Assembly (NCBI RefSeq): GCF_900207585.1
Contig: NZ_OAOP01000002.1
Span: 310,001 to 374,000 of the forward strand
Origin: Bacillus oleivorans
Lineage (GTDB): Bacteria > Bacillota > Bacilli > Bacillales > JC228
Direction: 5' to 3'
DNA length: 64,000 nt
Shown: positions 1 through 6,938 of the stretch, in pieces
Layout of the letters: every line of letters starts with the position of its first letter
Numbering within the stretch: position 1 is the first letter of the stretch
Notes under the pieces: generated by a model
What the model saw: only the letters and a program-made list of their open reading frames with translations
Databases searched by the model: none
Told to the model about the DNA's origin: nothing
Made by a program: the position numbers and the translations under genes

Positions 1-1
1 C

Positions 2-397
2 GCCCAGTACGACAATACAGGTGTATACGTATTTGTATCTGAGGAAAATGGAGTCAGAATATATCCAGATGCAATCCGGATGAAGGTAGCATTAGATGAT
101 GGAAGCATCCTGGCTTTCTCAGCTGAAGATTATTTAAGCTTCCATAAACAAAGAGATATTCCAGAACCAGCCATTTCAGCTGAAGATGCAAAATCTAAAT
201 TAAATCCGAACCTACAAGTTATGGATCAAAATGTGGCTCTAATTGTCAACGACGTGAATGAAGAGGTCCTATGCTACGAATTTTTAGGGACCATTAATAA
301 TGATACTTACCGGATTTATATCAATGCTGAAAATGGTGACGAGGAAAAAGTTGAAAAACTTCAAAATGCAGAGCCAATTTACGAAGGACTAGTCTAA
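2..397 (+). CDS. ypeB: Germination protein YpeB, C-terminal part (5' end outside window)
   Basis: The reading frame is open from the left edge and stops at 395-397, so only the last 131 residues are visible. They match the C-terminal PepSY-like portion of YpeB, with a YVFVSEENGVRIYPDAIRM-type strand pattern followed by a second PepSY-like repeat containing DDGSILAFSAEDYL. In Bacillus, YpeB is a forespore-made inner-membrane protein needed to place and stabilise the cortex-lytic enzyme SleB in the spore; sleB would lie just upstream, outside this window. An internal ATG at 80 is not a real start, because the homologous frame continues upstream of it. The identification rests on the C-terminal sequence and on the downstream order motI-ypfB-cmk, which matches B. 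subtilis. Confidence 0.88.
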   Translation, partial: AQYDNTGVYVFVSEENGVRIYPDAIRMKVALDDGSILAFSAEDYLSFHKQRDIPEPAISAEDAKSKLNPNLQVMDQNVALIVNDVNEEVLCYEFLGTINNDTYRIYINAENGDEEKVEKLQNAEPIYEGLV

Positions 398-402
398 ATA
401 GA

Positions 403-425
403 ACTGGCAGCAAACAGCTGCCAAT
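403..425. repeat. Left copy of 23-bp direct repeat flanking an IS1182-like element
   Basis: This 23-bp stretch recurs at 1423-1445 with one difference (22 of 23 identical). The sequence is itself palindromic, with stem CTGGCAGC, loop AAACA and stem GCTGCCAG, that is, a terminator stem. The two copies bracket the element at 426-1422. This is what duplication of a palindromic target looks like. IS1182-family elements are known to prefer palindromes and to make duplications of variable length, so a target-site duplication is the simplest reading. Confidence 0.7.
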
Positions 426-427
426 CA

Positions 428-457
428 GGCTGTCGAAAAACTTTCGATAGCCTTTTA
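428..457 (+). terminator. Hairpin at left tip of the IS element, likely acts as ypeB terminator
   Basis: Stem GGCTGTCGAAA (428-438) pairs with TTTCGATAGCC (442-452), with one mismatch, and is followed by TTTTATTTTA. The hairpin belongs to the IS end. Because the insertion separated the original ypeB terminator palindrome from its T-tract, this hairpin probably now ends ypeB transcription. Confidence 0.5.
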
Positions 458-531
458 TTTTATTCACTTTCTTTAATGGTTAACTGCGTTAATTTGTTAT
501 ATATTTTTGATATATAGGCTTTTCAACAAGT

Positions 532-758
532 CTGTTGATTGGAGCTCCAGGTGCTTCGCTTTCCGCGGGCTTGCCGGGTAGCCTCCTCGGCTCTTTATGC
601 GCCTGAGGGGTCTCCCCTGCCCCCGTACTCCCACTTTCCACTGCTACTTGATAAAAATACATTTTTCATTCGTGAAAAATTTTTCTGATTCAGATCACAA
701 CTACTGATATCGTGAGGCAGTGGAAATGAGTCTTCGCGCCTTCCGCTCCAATCAACAG
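532..758. repeat. GC-rich palindromic Bacillus-type intergenic repeat, unit 1
   Basis: The unit begins CTGTTGATTGGAGC and ends GCTCCAATCAACAG, so its ends are inverted copies of each other. The interior holds segments such as CTTTCCGCGGGC, GCCTCCTCGGC, CCCACTTTCCACTGC and GGCAGTGGAAATGAGTC, which recur as the reverse complement in unit 2 (1155-1326). Its composition is far richer in G+C than the surrounding DNA. From general knowledge, repeats of this kind (TGTTGATTGGAGC at the end, a CGCGGAAAGCGAG block inside) are scattered in many Bacillus genomes. This unit carries about 60 extra A+T-rich bases in the loop compared with unit 2. Confidence 0.7.
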
Positions 759-807
759 GTGTATTCAATAAAGACCTTCAACTCACAATTAATAATAAAA
801 ATAAGTG

Positions 808-1146
808 ATGAATTCAATGTTTAAGCCAAAAGAGTCTAGCCAAAGTGAATATGAATTTGTTTTTATTGATGAAATAGTTCCAGACGACCACCTTCTTCGC
901 TTGATTGAGAAATATATTGATTTCTCGTTTCTTCTTGAAAAAGTTAGTTCTTTTTTAGTGAGGATAATGGCTGCCCATCTGAGCTTCGCTGACTCAAAAA
1001 AGCTGCATGGGCTTCGCTACTGCCGGTTACGGGGATTGAAGAATGCAAGTGAACAGGTTTTCCTTACTGCAGCCTGCCAAAATATAAAAAGGATTGCAAC
1101 ACACCTAGTAAGTTTAGAAAAAGTGTCTTGCAATCCTTTAGGTTGA
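808..1146 (+). pseudogene. IS1182-family transposase, internally deleted remnant
   Basis: The 113-codon frame starts with the conserved IS1182 transposase N-terminus ([23 protein letters not shown]). Near codon 48 it jumps to the C-terminal signature ([38 protein letters not shown], split here between residues about 60 and 100). An intact IS1182 transposase is roughly 450-500 residues, so most of the protein, including the DDE catalytic core, is gone. The two ends stay in one frame, which suggests a clean internal deletion rather than stepwise decay. A start at 805 or 817 is equally possible. No function is expected. Confidence 0.75.
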
Positions 1147-1154
1147 TTGTCTCC

Positions 1155-1326
1155 CTGTTGATTGGAGCGGAGGGCACTCGACTCATTTCCACTGCCTTAT
1201 TAAAATCTATATTGTAGCAGTGGAAAGTGGGATAGAGAGGTCACGGGAGACCCCGCAGGCGCCAAAGCGCCGAGGAGGCTCTCGGACCTCCCCGCGGAAA
1301 GCGAGTGCCCGGAGCGGAAATCAACA
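1155..1326. repeat. GC-rich palindromic Bacillus-type intergenic repeat, unit 2 (inverted relative to unit 1)
   Basis: Read as the reverse complement, this unit runs in the same order as unit 1: TGTTGATT end, CTTTCCGCGGGG, GAGCCTCCTCGGC, GGGGTCTCCCGTG, CCCACTTTCCACTGC, GGCAGTGGAAATGAGTC, CTCCAATCAACA end. The two units therefore form long imperfect inverted repeats around the transposase remnant. It starts nine bases after the transposase stop codon. Confidence 0.7.
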
Positions 1327-1422
1327 TGCCCGATAGCAGACACAATCAATTAATAAAAAATCGGTCATTTAGATTTAGACAAAAAAAAATTGCCGAGAAA
1401 AATACCCTTTCTCGACAATCTG

Positions 1423-1452
1423 ACTGGCAGCAAACAGCTGCCAGTTTTCTTA
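1423..1452 (+). terminator. Right copy of the duplicated palindrome; original ypeB terminator with T-tract
   Basis: ACTGGCAGC, AAACA and GCTGCCAGT form a perfect 9-bp stem with a 5-base loop, followed directly by TTTCTTA. This is a standard Rho-independent terminator. It probably ended ypeB transcription before the IS inserted; it is now cut off from ypeB by about 1 kb. Confidence 0.65.
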
Positions 1453-1576
1453 CGTTTATTCATAATGTAGCTGAAACTTTTGGTTCTAGCAAATTTTATC
1501 AATTCATGTAATAATGAAGAAAAAGCCTAGATTTGTACATAAACGAAGTATAGAAGAAAAAGCAGGTGTTGGATCT

Positions 1577-2233
1577 TTGTTTAAATTGGGGAGTCAGCTT
1601 AAATTATCACAAACAAAAGATAATCACACAGAGGAATTCCAATGTGCCATCATGGATTATAGTGAAAATGAAGTAATCGTAGATATTCCAGTTCATGTGG
1701 AAAGGGATATACGCTTTGATGCAAGTGTAAACACAGAATATCAGGCTAAATACATAAACGATGAAGGACAGCTTTTTTTATTTGAAGTGACAGTAGCGGG
1801 GAGAAAGGCTGATCAAATACCGCTCATCATTTTAAGTCATTCGGGGAAAAAGGATTTTGTTAAGATTGAACAACGCCAGTTTCTTCGGGTAGATACTAAA
1901 TTGGATGTTGCGATTCACCCTATCGAAAATGAATTTCCTCCCTTTACCGCTTTAACGAAGGATATTAGTGCAGGCGGAGCAGCCATTTATATCCCAAAAG
2001 ATGTGTTTTTTTATAAAGGGATGGAGATTGATTGTTGGCTGGTACTGCATATGCAATCCGGCCAAATCCAATATTTAAAGCTCAGAAGTGAAGTCGTTCT
2101 TGTCCGTGAAGATTATAATAAAAAATCTTCATTAATATCTGTCAGTTTTCGTCATAAACACGAACAAGAAAAGCAATTATTAATTCGCTATTGTTTTGAA
2201 AGACAGCTTGTTTTAAAGAAGAAAATCTATTAA
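1577..2233 (+). CDS. motI: Flagellar stator brake protein MotI (YpfA/DgrA), c-di-GMP-binding PilZ protein
   Basis: MotI is a cytosolic c-di-GMP receptor that, when loaded, binds the MotA stator and disengages it from the flagellar rotor. The N-terminal half (residues 1-95) fits the YcgR-type domain. The PilZ domain follows, with the c-di-GMP-binding RxxxR element seen as QRQFLR near residue 100 and the D/NxSxxG motif seen as DISAGGAAIYI near residue 135. The TTG start at 1577 was chosen because a GCAGGTG ribosome binding site sits 8 bases upstream and the resulting 218 residues equal the usual family length. A longer frame from ATG 1514 adds 21 residues but lacks any Shine-Dalgarno sequence. 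The gene lies about 130 bp downstream of the IS remnant, so its former promoter region may have been altered. Confidence 0.85.
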   Translation: MFKLGSQLKLSQTKDNHTEEFQCAIMDYSENEVIVDIPVHVERDIRFDASVNTEYQAKYINDEGQLFLFEVTVAGRKADQIPLIILSHSGKKDFVKIEQRQFLRVDTKLDVAIHPIENEFPPFTALTKDISAGGAAIYIPKDVFFYKGMEIDCWLVLHMQSGQIQYLKLRSEVVLVREDYNKKSSLISVSFRHKHEQEKQLLIRYCFERQLVLKKKIY

Positions 2234-2301
2234 AAATAACAATGTGTTTGTATAAATCCCTTTTCCTTGTTCCCATAATAGAATAAATGGGAGGTATCGT
2301 G

Positions 2302-2481
2302 ATGAAACGTGGAGAAGGGATTCTAATCAAGCTAATTATTATTCAAGCCATTGCACTTTTATTTTTTCAGATTATATTTCATTATTCAGATGCGTTTCCA
2401 GAATTAAAGCGGCTTACCATGTATGAAGGGGTAAGTAAAGATAACTTCACAAAAGTAATCGAAACATTTAAACTTCCTTAA
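2302..2481 (+). CDS. ypfB: YpfB family small membrane protein (DUF5359-like)
   Basis: This is a 59-residue protein with one predicted membrane segment near the N-terminus (LIKLIIIQAIALLFFQIIF, residues about 9-27), followed by a short hydrophilic tail. It sits between motI and cmk, exactly where ypfB lies in B. subtilis, and length and topology agree. The ATG at 2302 follows GGGAGG by 8 bases; the ATG at 2287 overlaps that ribosome binding site and is unlikely to be used. A terminator follows directly. The function of the family is unknown to me. Confidence 0.75.
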   Translation: MKRGEGILIKLIIIQAIALLFFQIIFHYSDAFPELKRLTMYEGVSKDNFTKVIETFKLP

Positions 2482-2507
2482 AGCAGGTCATTGCCTGCTT
2501 TCTTTTA
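2480..2507 (+). terminator. Rho-independent terminator after ypfB
   Basis: Stem AAAGCAGG (2480-2487), loop TCATTG, stem CCTGCTTT (2494-2501), then CTTTTA. It overlaps the stop codon of ypfB and separates it from cmk. Confidence 0.75.
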
Positions 2508-2558
2508 TGGTAATATGAAGGTTGCAAGATGGAAAAAAGTTTTCGAGGTGTATTGTAA

Positions 2559-3224
2559 ATGGGAAAAGAAAAAATTTCAATTGCAATTGATGGTCCGGCT
2601 GCCGCTGGTAAAAGTACAGTAGCTAAAAGAATCGCAAAAGAGCTGTCTTATATCTATATTGATACGGGTGCGATGTATCGAACGTTAACATATAAAGCTC
2701 TTAGGAACGATATAAATATAGAAGATGAGGCACAATTAGTGGAGCTTTTAAACGATACCAACATTGAATTAACTCAACAGACTGTCTTAATGGACGGTGA
2801 AGACGTCACCAATCAGATTAGGGGCAACGATGTAACCCGTAATGTTTCTGCTGTATCCAAGCATAGAGGGGTCCGTGAAGAAATGGTGCGGAGACAGCAA
2901 GCATTGGGACGTCAGGGCGGGGTTGTAATGGACGGGCGTGACATTGGTACTTATGTTCTCCCTCATGCTGAGGTGAAGATTTTTTTATTAGCGAGTGTCG
3001 AGAAAAGAGCCCAAAGGAGACACGCTGAAAATCTTCAAAAAAATATTCCTTCCGATTTAGAAAAATTAAAACAAGAAATTGCCTTCCGCGATAAACTGGA
3101 TTCAGAAAGAGAAGTTGCCCCCCTTCAAAAGGCGAAAGATGCGATTGAGTTAGATACAACCAATATGACGATTGAAGAGGTGGTTTCCAAAATATTGATG
3201 ATCGTAAAAGAAAGGATCGATTAG
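2559..3224 (+). CDS. cmk: Cytidylate kinase
   Basis: The enzyme phosphorylates CMP and dCMP to the diphosphates using ATP, in cytosolic pyrimidine salvage and recycling. The 221-residue length is normal for Cmk (about 224 in B. subtilis). The P-loop GPAAAGKST is at residues 12-20, followed by the nucleotide-binding IDTGAMYR near 36-43. [12 protein letters not shown] near 123-134 and the lid segment with RRHAE near 155 are typical. The start is supported by GAGGTG 9 bases upstream. The plsC gene follows after 3 bases and rpsA after that, the usual Bacillus arrangement. Confidence 0.96.
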   Translation: MGKEKISIAIDGPAAAGKSTVAKRIAKELSYIYIDTGAMYRTLTYKALRNDINIEDEAQLVELLNDTNIELTQQTVLMDGEDVTNQIRGNDVTRNVSAVSKHRGVREEMVRRQQALGRQGGVVMDGRDIGTYVLPHAEVKIFLLASVEKRAQRRHAENLQKNIPSDLEKLKQEIAFRDKLDSEREVAPLQKAKDAIELDTTNMTIEEVVSKILMIVKERID

Positions 3225-3227
3225 ACT

Positions 3228-3824
3228 GTGAGTTTTTATCATTTTGCAAAAACACTAGTTGCAGTATTATTATTTCCAGCCTATAGAATTCAAGTTATTG
3301 GTAAAGAAAATATTCCTAAAGAAGGCGGAGTTCTGCTTTGCAGCAATCATATTAGTAATTTAGACCCCCCTGTAGTAGGAATTACATGCCCGCGCCCGAT
3401 TTCGTTTATGGCCAAAGCCGAATTATTTAATTCGCCGCTTTTCGGAAAGATATTAAAAAAAGTTCATGCATTTCCTGTTAAGCGTGGCATGAGTGACAGG
3501 GAAGCTTTAAGGATGGGATTAAAATCTTTAAAAGATGGACATGTTTTAGGGCTATTTCCTGAAGGGACCCGCAGTAAAACAGGGGAATTAGGAAAAGGAT
3601 TAGCAGGGGCCGGCTTTTTCGCGATGCGAACCGATGCTAAAGTGGTTCCTTGTGCAATAATAGGTGATTATAAATTTTGGGGAAGAATTAAAGTTATCTA
3701 TGGGAAGCCAATTGATTTTGAAGAAATGCGGGAAAAAAAGGTTTCTGCTGAAGAGGCAACCGACCATATTATGAGTGCGATCAAGTCGTTGTTAGATACA
3801 TACAAACAGGGAAGTAACGCTTGA
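3228..3824 (+). CDS. plsC: 1-acyl-sn-glycerol-3-phosphate acyltransferase
   Basis: This membrane-associated enzyme transfers an acyl chain to the sn-2 position of lysophosphatidate to form phosphatidate, the precursor of membrane lipids. The catalytic HxxxxD motif is NHISNLDP (H41, D46), and the substrate-binding motif FPEGTRS is at residues 110-116. A hydrophobic N-terminal segment (residues 5-20) should anchor it to the membrane. Translation starts with GTG at 3228, three bases after the cmk stop, with AAGGA within the cmk end as its ribosome binding site, so the two genes are probably translationally coupled. The length of 198 residues is normal. The B. subtilis cmk locus lacks a gene here, but other bacilli carry plsC at this site. 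Confidence 0.92.
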   Translation: MSFYHFAKTLVAVLLFPAYRIQVIGKENIPKEGGVLLCSNHISNLDPPVVGITCPRPISFMAKAELFNSPLFGKILKKVHAFPVKRGMSDREALRMGLKSLKDGHVLGLFPEGTRSKTGELGKGLAGAGFFAMRTDAKVVPCAIIGDYKFWGRIKVIYGKPIDFEEMREKKVSAEEATDHIMSAIKSLLDTYKQGSNA

Positions 3825-3916
3825 CAAAAAATAAAAATTATTAGAAGTTATTGTAAAGGGAAAAATCTGAAAGTATTGACGATACTTTTATGTATACTGG
3901 CATCTTCTTTTAGACT

Positions 3917-3960
3917 ATAAACGCTCTAGAGAGTTTTAGTATGTTCTGATAAAGAACATA
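3917..3960 (+). promoter_or_regulatory. Two hairpins in the rpsA leader
   Basis: The 181-base gap before rpsA contains AAAC.CTCT/AGAG.TTTT (3917-3935) and a perfect TATGTTCT, GATAA, AGAACATA hairpin (3940-3960), about 30 bases before the AAGGAGGAG ribosome binding site. There is no T-tract, so they are not terminators. They may be leader structure for translational control or an operator. No clear sigma-A promoter with correct spacing was found. Confidence 0.35.
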
Positions 3961-4005
3961 TGTTATATTGTTAATGTGGAGCAGTCAGGTTAAGGAGGAG
4001 TACAT

Positions 4006-5139
4006 ATGGTAGAAGACATGAATCAAGTAGAAGTGAAAGTATTTCAAGTTGGTGATCTCGTTAAGGGTCGGGTTACGAAAGTGGAAGAAAAACAAGTAAT
4101 TGTTGATCTTGAGGGCAGTAAACTCGATGGAATCATTCCAATTAGTGAATTATCAAGCCTTCACGTGGAAAAAGCAAGTGATATCGTAGCGGAAGGGCAA
4201 GAGCTGACTCTTGAAGTAACGAAAGTTGAAGAGGAAGCCGTTATTCTTTCCAAACGTAAAGCAGAAGCTGGCGAAGCATGGAAAAGGCTTCAAGAATCAT
4301 ATGAACGTGGAGAAACCATTGAGACGGAAATTAAAGAAGTGGTCAAAGGCGGCTTGGTCGTTGATTTGGGTGTAAGAGGCTTTGTTCCTGCTTCTTTAGT
4401 GGAAGACCATTTTGTTGAAGATTTCTCTGATTATAAAGGAAAAACTCTTACCTTTAAAATAGTAGAGCTGGATATTGAAAAAAATCGTCTCATTCTTTCT
4501 CATCGTGCTGTGTTAGAAGAAGAAAAAAGCAAAATGAGAAAGCAAAGTTTGGAAAGTATCGAAGTTGGACAAGTTATGGAAGGTACAGTTCAACGCATTA
4601 CTGATTTTGGGGCATTTGTTGATATTGGCGGTGTTGACGGTCTCGTTCACGTTTCCCAGCTCGCTTACGAGCATGTCGAAAAACCATCTGATGTAGTTGA
4701 AGTTGGACAAAAGGTAAAGGTTAAGGTACTTTCAGTAGATCGTGACAATGAACGGATTTCACTTTCTATTAAAGAAACACAACCAGGTCCTTGGGCAAAT
4801 ATCAGTGAAAAAGCACCTAAAGGATATGTTTTGACTGGAACTGTAAAAAGATTAGTTTCCTACGGAGCATTTGTTGAAGTATTCCCTGGTGTCGAAGGGC
4901 TCGTTCATATTTCACAAATTTCTCATAAACATGTTGCTACTCCTCATGAAGTTTTAAAAGAAGGGCAGACTATTCAAGTGAAAGTTCTTGATGTAAATGA
5001 ACAAGATCAGCGCTTATCATTAAGCATTAAGGAACTTTTAGAAAAAGAAGATGAAGTTAAAGATTACGAGCTTCCTGAAGAATCTAAAGGATTTCAATTA
5101 GGTGAAATGATCGGAGATAAATTAAAAGATCTTAAATAA
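4006..5139 (+). CDS. rpsA: 30S ribosomal protein S1 homologue (four S1 domains)
   Basis: This RNA-binding protein is related to ribosomal protein S1 (YpfD in B. subtilis) and helps mRNA association with the ribosome. Four S1/OB-fold repeats are visible, at about residues 13-83, 100-170, 185-256 and 271-342. Each ends in a LSxK or LSxR-type signature such as [20 protein letters not shown] and LSLSIKE. The 377-residue length is typical of the short Bacillus form, compared with six repeats in Escherichia coli. A strong AAGGAGGAG ribosome binding site lies just before ATG 4006. An acidic tail follows the last domain. The gene stands behind a 181-base leader after plsC. Confidence 0.95.
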   Translation: MVEDMNQVEVKVFQVGDLVKGRVTKVEEKQVIVDLEGSKLDGIIPISELSSLHVEKASDIVAEGQELTLEVTKVEEEAVILSKRKAEAGEAWKRLQESYERGETIETEIKEVVKGGLVVDLGVRGFVPASLVEDHFVEDFSDYKGKTLTFKIVELDIEKNRLILSHRAVLEEEKSKMRKQSLESIEVGQVMEGTVQRITDFGAFVDIGGVDGLVHVSQLAYEHVEKPSDVVEVGQKVKVKVLSVDRDNERISLSIKETQPGPWANISEKAPKGYVLTGTVKRLVSYGAFVEVFPGVEGLVHISQISHKHVATPHEVLKEGQTIQVKVLDVNEQDQRLSLSIKELLEKEDEVKDYELPEESKGFQLGEMIGDKLKDLK

Positions 5140-5157
5140 TTGAACGTGGTGATAAGT

Positions 5158-6216
5158 TTGAGTCGGACACATCGTAAGCTCGAGCATATACAGTTAGCTT
5201 TATCTGCTGGGCAACTGAATCAATCTGGCATGGATGAAATTCAAATCATTCACCAATCACTTCCGGACTCATCATTGTCTAAAGTCTCACTTCATACAGG
5301 AATAGGCGAACTGAAACTTAGTTCGCCTATTTTTATAAATGCTATGACAGGTGGCGGCGGATTGGAAACGGAAAAGATAAATGCTGATTTAGCCATCGCA
5401 GCCAGAGAAATGGACTTAGCCATTGCTGTCGGTTCACAAATGTCAGCTATTAAAAATAAGGAAGAAAGAAATACCTATGAAATTGTGAGAAAGCATCATC
5501 CGAACGGAATTATTTTTGCCAACCTTGGCAGTGAAGCAACAATGGAACAGGCAAAAATGGCGGTTGATATGATTGAAGCCAACGCCCTGCAAATTCATCT
5601 CAATGTTATTCAGGAATTGACGATGCCAGAAGGAGACCGGTGCTTTGAAGGAGCACTCGAGCGAATTCGAAGAATTTCTGAGGAATTGCATGTCCCTGTA
5701 ATCGTGAAGGAAGTCGGTTTTGGAATGGGATTTGAAACCGTTCAAAAGTTAAAATCAACTAACATTATTGCGGTTGATATCGGAGGATATGGAGGCACCA
5801 ATTTCGCAAAAATTGAAAATGAAAGAAGAAGTGAAGAATTTTCATTTTTTAATCATTGGGGAATCCCTACCAGTGTATCACTTGTCGAAGCATGTGAAGC
5901 GGCTGATCAGGTACACGTTCTTGCATCAGGAGGTATTCATTCAAGCATCGATATCGTGAAATCGTTAATTATTGGGGCTTCAGCAGTCGGAATGGCGGGT
6001 TCTATATTAAAAATTCTTAACGAAAAGGGTATCGAAGCTTTAATTTCACAAATAAGGACATTCCATCAGGATATTGCTTTTATGATGACTGCTCTTGGTT
6101 GTCATACAATCGATGAACTTCAGAATATACCGATTCTCTTTACAGGATTTACATACCATTGGTTAAATGAAAGGGGTATTAATACCTCAGCTTACAGCCA
6201 GCGCAGGCGATTATAG
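5158..6216 (+). CDS. fni: Type 2 isopentenyl-diphosphate delta-isomerase
   Basis: This FMN- and NADPH-dependent enzyme interconverts isopentenyl diphosphate and dimethylallyl diphosphate, feeding the heptaprenyl synthase encoded further along this window. Diagnostic segments are SPIFINAMTGGGG near residue 55, ANLGSEAT near 120, HLNVIQEL near 145, VKEVGFGM near 180 and DIGGYGGTNF near 205. The TTG start at 5158 was chosen because GTGGTGAT lies just upstream and because the B. subtilis enzyme begins at the equivalent residue (349 residues compared with 352 here). An upstream TTG at 5140 overlaps the rpsA stop and has no ribosome binding site. A hairpin terminator follows. Confidence 0.93.
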   Translation: MSRTHRKLEHIQLALSAGQLNQSGMDEIQIIHQSLPDSSLSKVSLHTGIGELKLSSPIFINAMTGGGGLETEKINADLAIAAREMDLAIAVGSQMSAIKNKEERNTYEIVRKHHPNGIIFANLGSEATMEQAKMAVDMIEANALQIHLNVIQELTMPEGDRCFEGALERIRRISEELHVPVIVKEVGFGMGFETVQKLKSTNIIAVDIGGYGGTNFAKIENERRSEEFSFFNHWGIPTSVSLVEACEAADQVHVLASGGIHSSIDIVKSLIIGASAVGMAGSILKILNEKGIEALISQIRTFHQDIAFMMTALGCHTIDELQNIPILFTGFTYHWLNERGINTSAYSQRRRL

Positions 6217-6220
6217 CATA

Positions 6221-6262
6221 AAGTCGTAATCTTTAGGTGTTATCTAAGGATTACGGCTTATT
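6221..6262 (+). terminator. Hairpin terminator after fni
   Basis: Stem AAGTCGTAATC (6221-6231) pairs with GATTACGGCTT (6249-6259), with one G-T pair, followed by ATTAATTGTTT. The T-tract is interrupted, so termination may be incomplete. Confidence 0.6.
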
Positions 6263-6582
6263 AATTGTTTAGCAAGGAAATTAAAAAATTCCCTGCTTGT
6301 GGATAATTATTCTATAATATGTATGTACATTTTGTTACGGTGTAATGAAAATTGGGCAACAAGAAACAAAATCTGGAGTCATAAAACAAATTTAAAAGGG
6401 TGATTAAGGATACCCGCTGAAATAGTTTTTTCCCGCCCGATTTTTTGATTGCTCCCCAAATATAGTGGGGGCGGCCCAATTATCGAGCTCCAAAAAACAA
6501 AAAAGACGATCAAAAACCTTGATTTGTACTCAAAAATATTAATTTCGCTCCAAAAATCCTCTTCATCACAATCCAGAACCAC
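6263..6582. other. Intergenic stretch between fni and ypzI terminators, no gene seen
   Basis: About 320 bases with a few GC-rich pieces (for example GTGGGGGCGGCCC at 6468-6480) in A+T-rich DNA. Overlapping frames exist on both strands (about 6379-6796), but none has a ribosome binding site or recognisable protein features. A promoter for fni-side or ypzI-side transcripts could not be assigned. Confidence 0.4.
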
Positions 6583-6617
6583 AAAAAAGAGTTCAGCCCT
6601 CAATGAGCTGACCTCTT
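6583..6617 (-). terminator. Rho-independent terminator after ypzI
   Basis: Read on the minus strand: GAGGTCAGCTC, loop ATTGAG, GGCTGAACTC, then TTTTTTG. It lies about 55 bases downstream of the ypzI stop. Confidence 0.7.
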
Positions 6618-6673
6618 TGTACATTACATCTACCTTTTTATCGGCAAGTGTATTTCTTGATACAGCCTTATTA

Positions 6674-6823
6674 TTAAACAGACCCATGTTCATGTCTATT
6701 TTCTTTTCTTGCCTCTTCTGCATTATCCAGTCTGGTTGCCCCTTTATAATGAAGCGCCTGATCTCTGTCACTCTCAACTATTTTTTGTTCCTTTAGTTTT
6801 TGTTCTTGTCTGTCACGTCCCAT
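6674..6823 (-). CDS. ypzI: YpzI family protein
   Basis: This is a 49-residue, very hydrophilic protein that starts MGRDRQEQKLKEQ and continues with VESDRDQALHYKGATRLDN, the pattern of the YpzI family. Its minus-strand ATG (complement of CAT at 6821-6823) is preceded by AGGGGTGA at a spacing of 7 bases, and two stop codons follow in tandem. It sits antisense between fni and yphA. It overlaps longer meaningless frames on both strands, so it is easily missed. The function is unknown to me; high charge and lack of hydrophobic segments suggest a small soluble, perhaps nucleic-acid- or spore-associated protein. Confidence 0.8.
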   Translation of the reverse strand: MGRDRQEQKLKEQKIVESDRDQALHYKGATRLDNAEEARKENRHEHGSV

Positions 6824-6938
6824 TTGAATCACCCCTAATCAGCAGTCTTACCGATAATATCTCCTAATATTCTTTCTCTATTCACGGATAAACTACATAA
6901 GAATGTCCATAATGGAAATAATAGGGGGGAGAACTAAA

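Larger units (their letters stand above)
426..1422. mobile_element. Decayed IS1182-family insertion sequence (about 1 kb, internally deleted)
   Basis: The element is bounded by a 23-bp direct repeat (403-425 and 1423-1445). Its tips are inverted: the left tip reads CAGGCTGTCGA and the reverse complement of the right tip reads CAGATTGTCGA. Each tip continues into a hairpin (428-452 and 1389-1419). Inside lies a transposase reading frame of about 113 codons that joins the N-terminal and C-terminal ends of an IS1182 transposase (808-1146). On either side of it are two inverted GC-rich units (532-758 and 1155-1326). A complete IS1182 element is roughly 1.3-1.9 kb, so several hundred bases of the catalytic centre are missing and the copy cannot move by itself. 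Confidence 0.75.

Noticed and set aside
1305-1511. 68-codon frame at the right part of the IS element
   Set aside because: It runs through the GC-rich repeat and the IS right end, without a ribosome binding site.
6379-6796. Overlapping frames on both strands (132 and 115 codons) between fni and yphA
   Set aside because: Neither has a ribosome binding site or protein-like features. The real gene here is the shorter ypzI in a different minus-strand frame.
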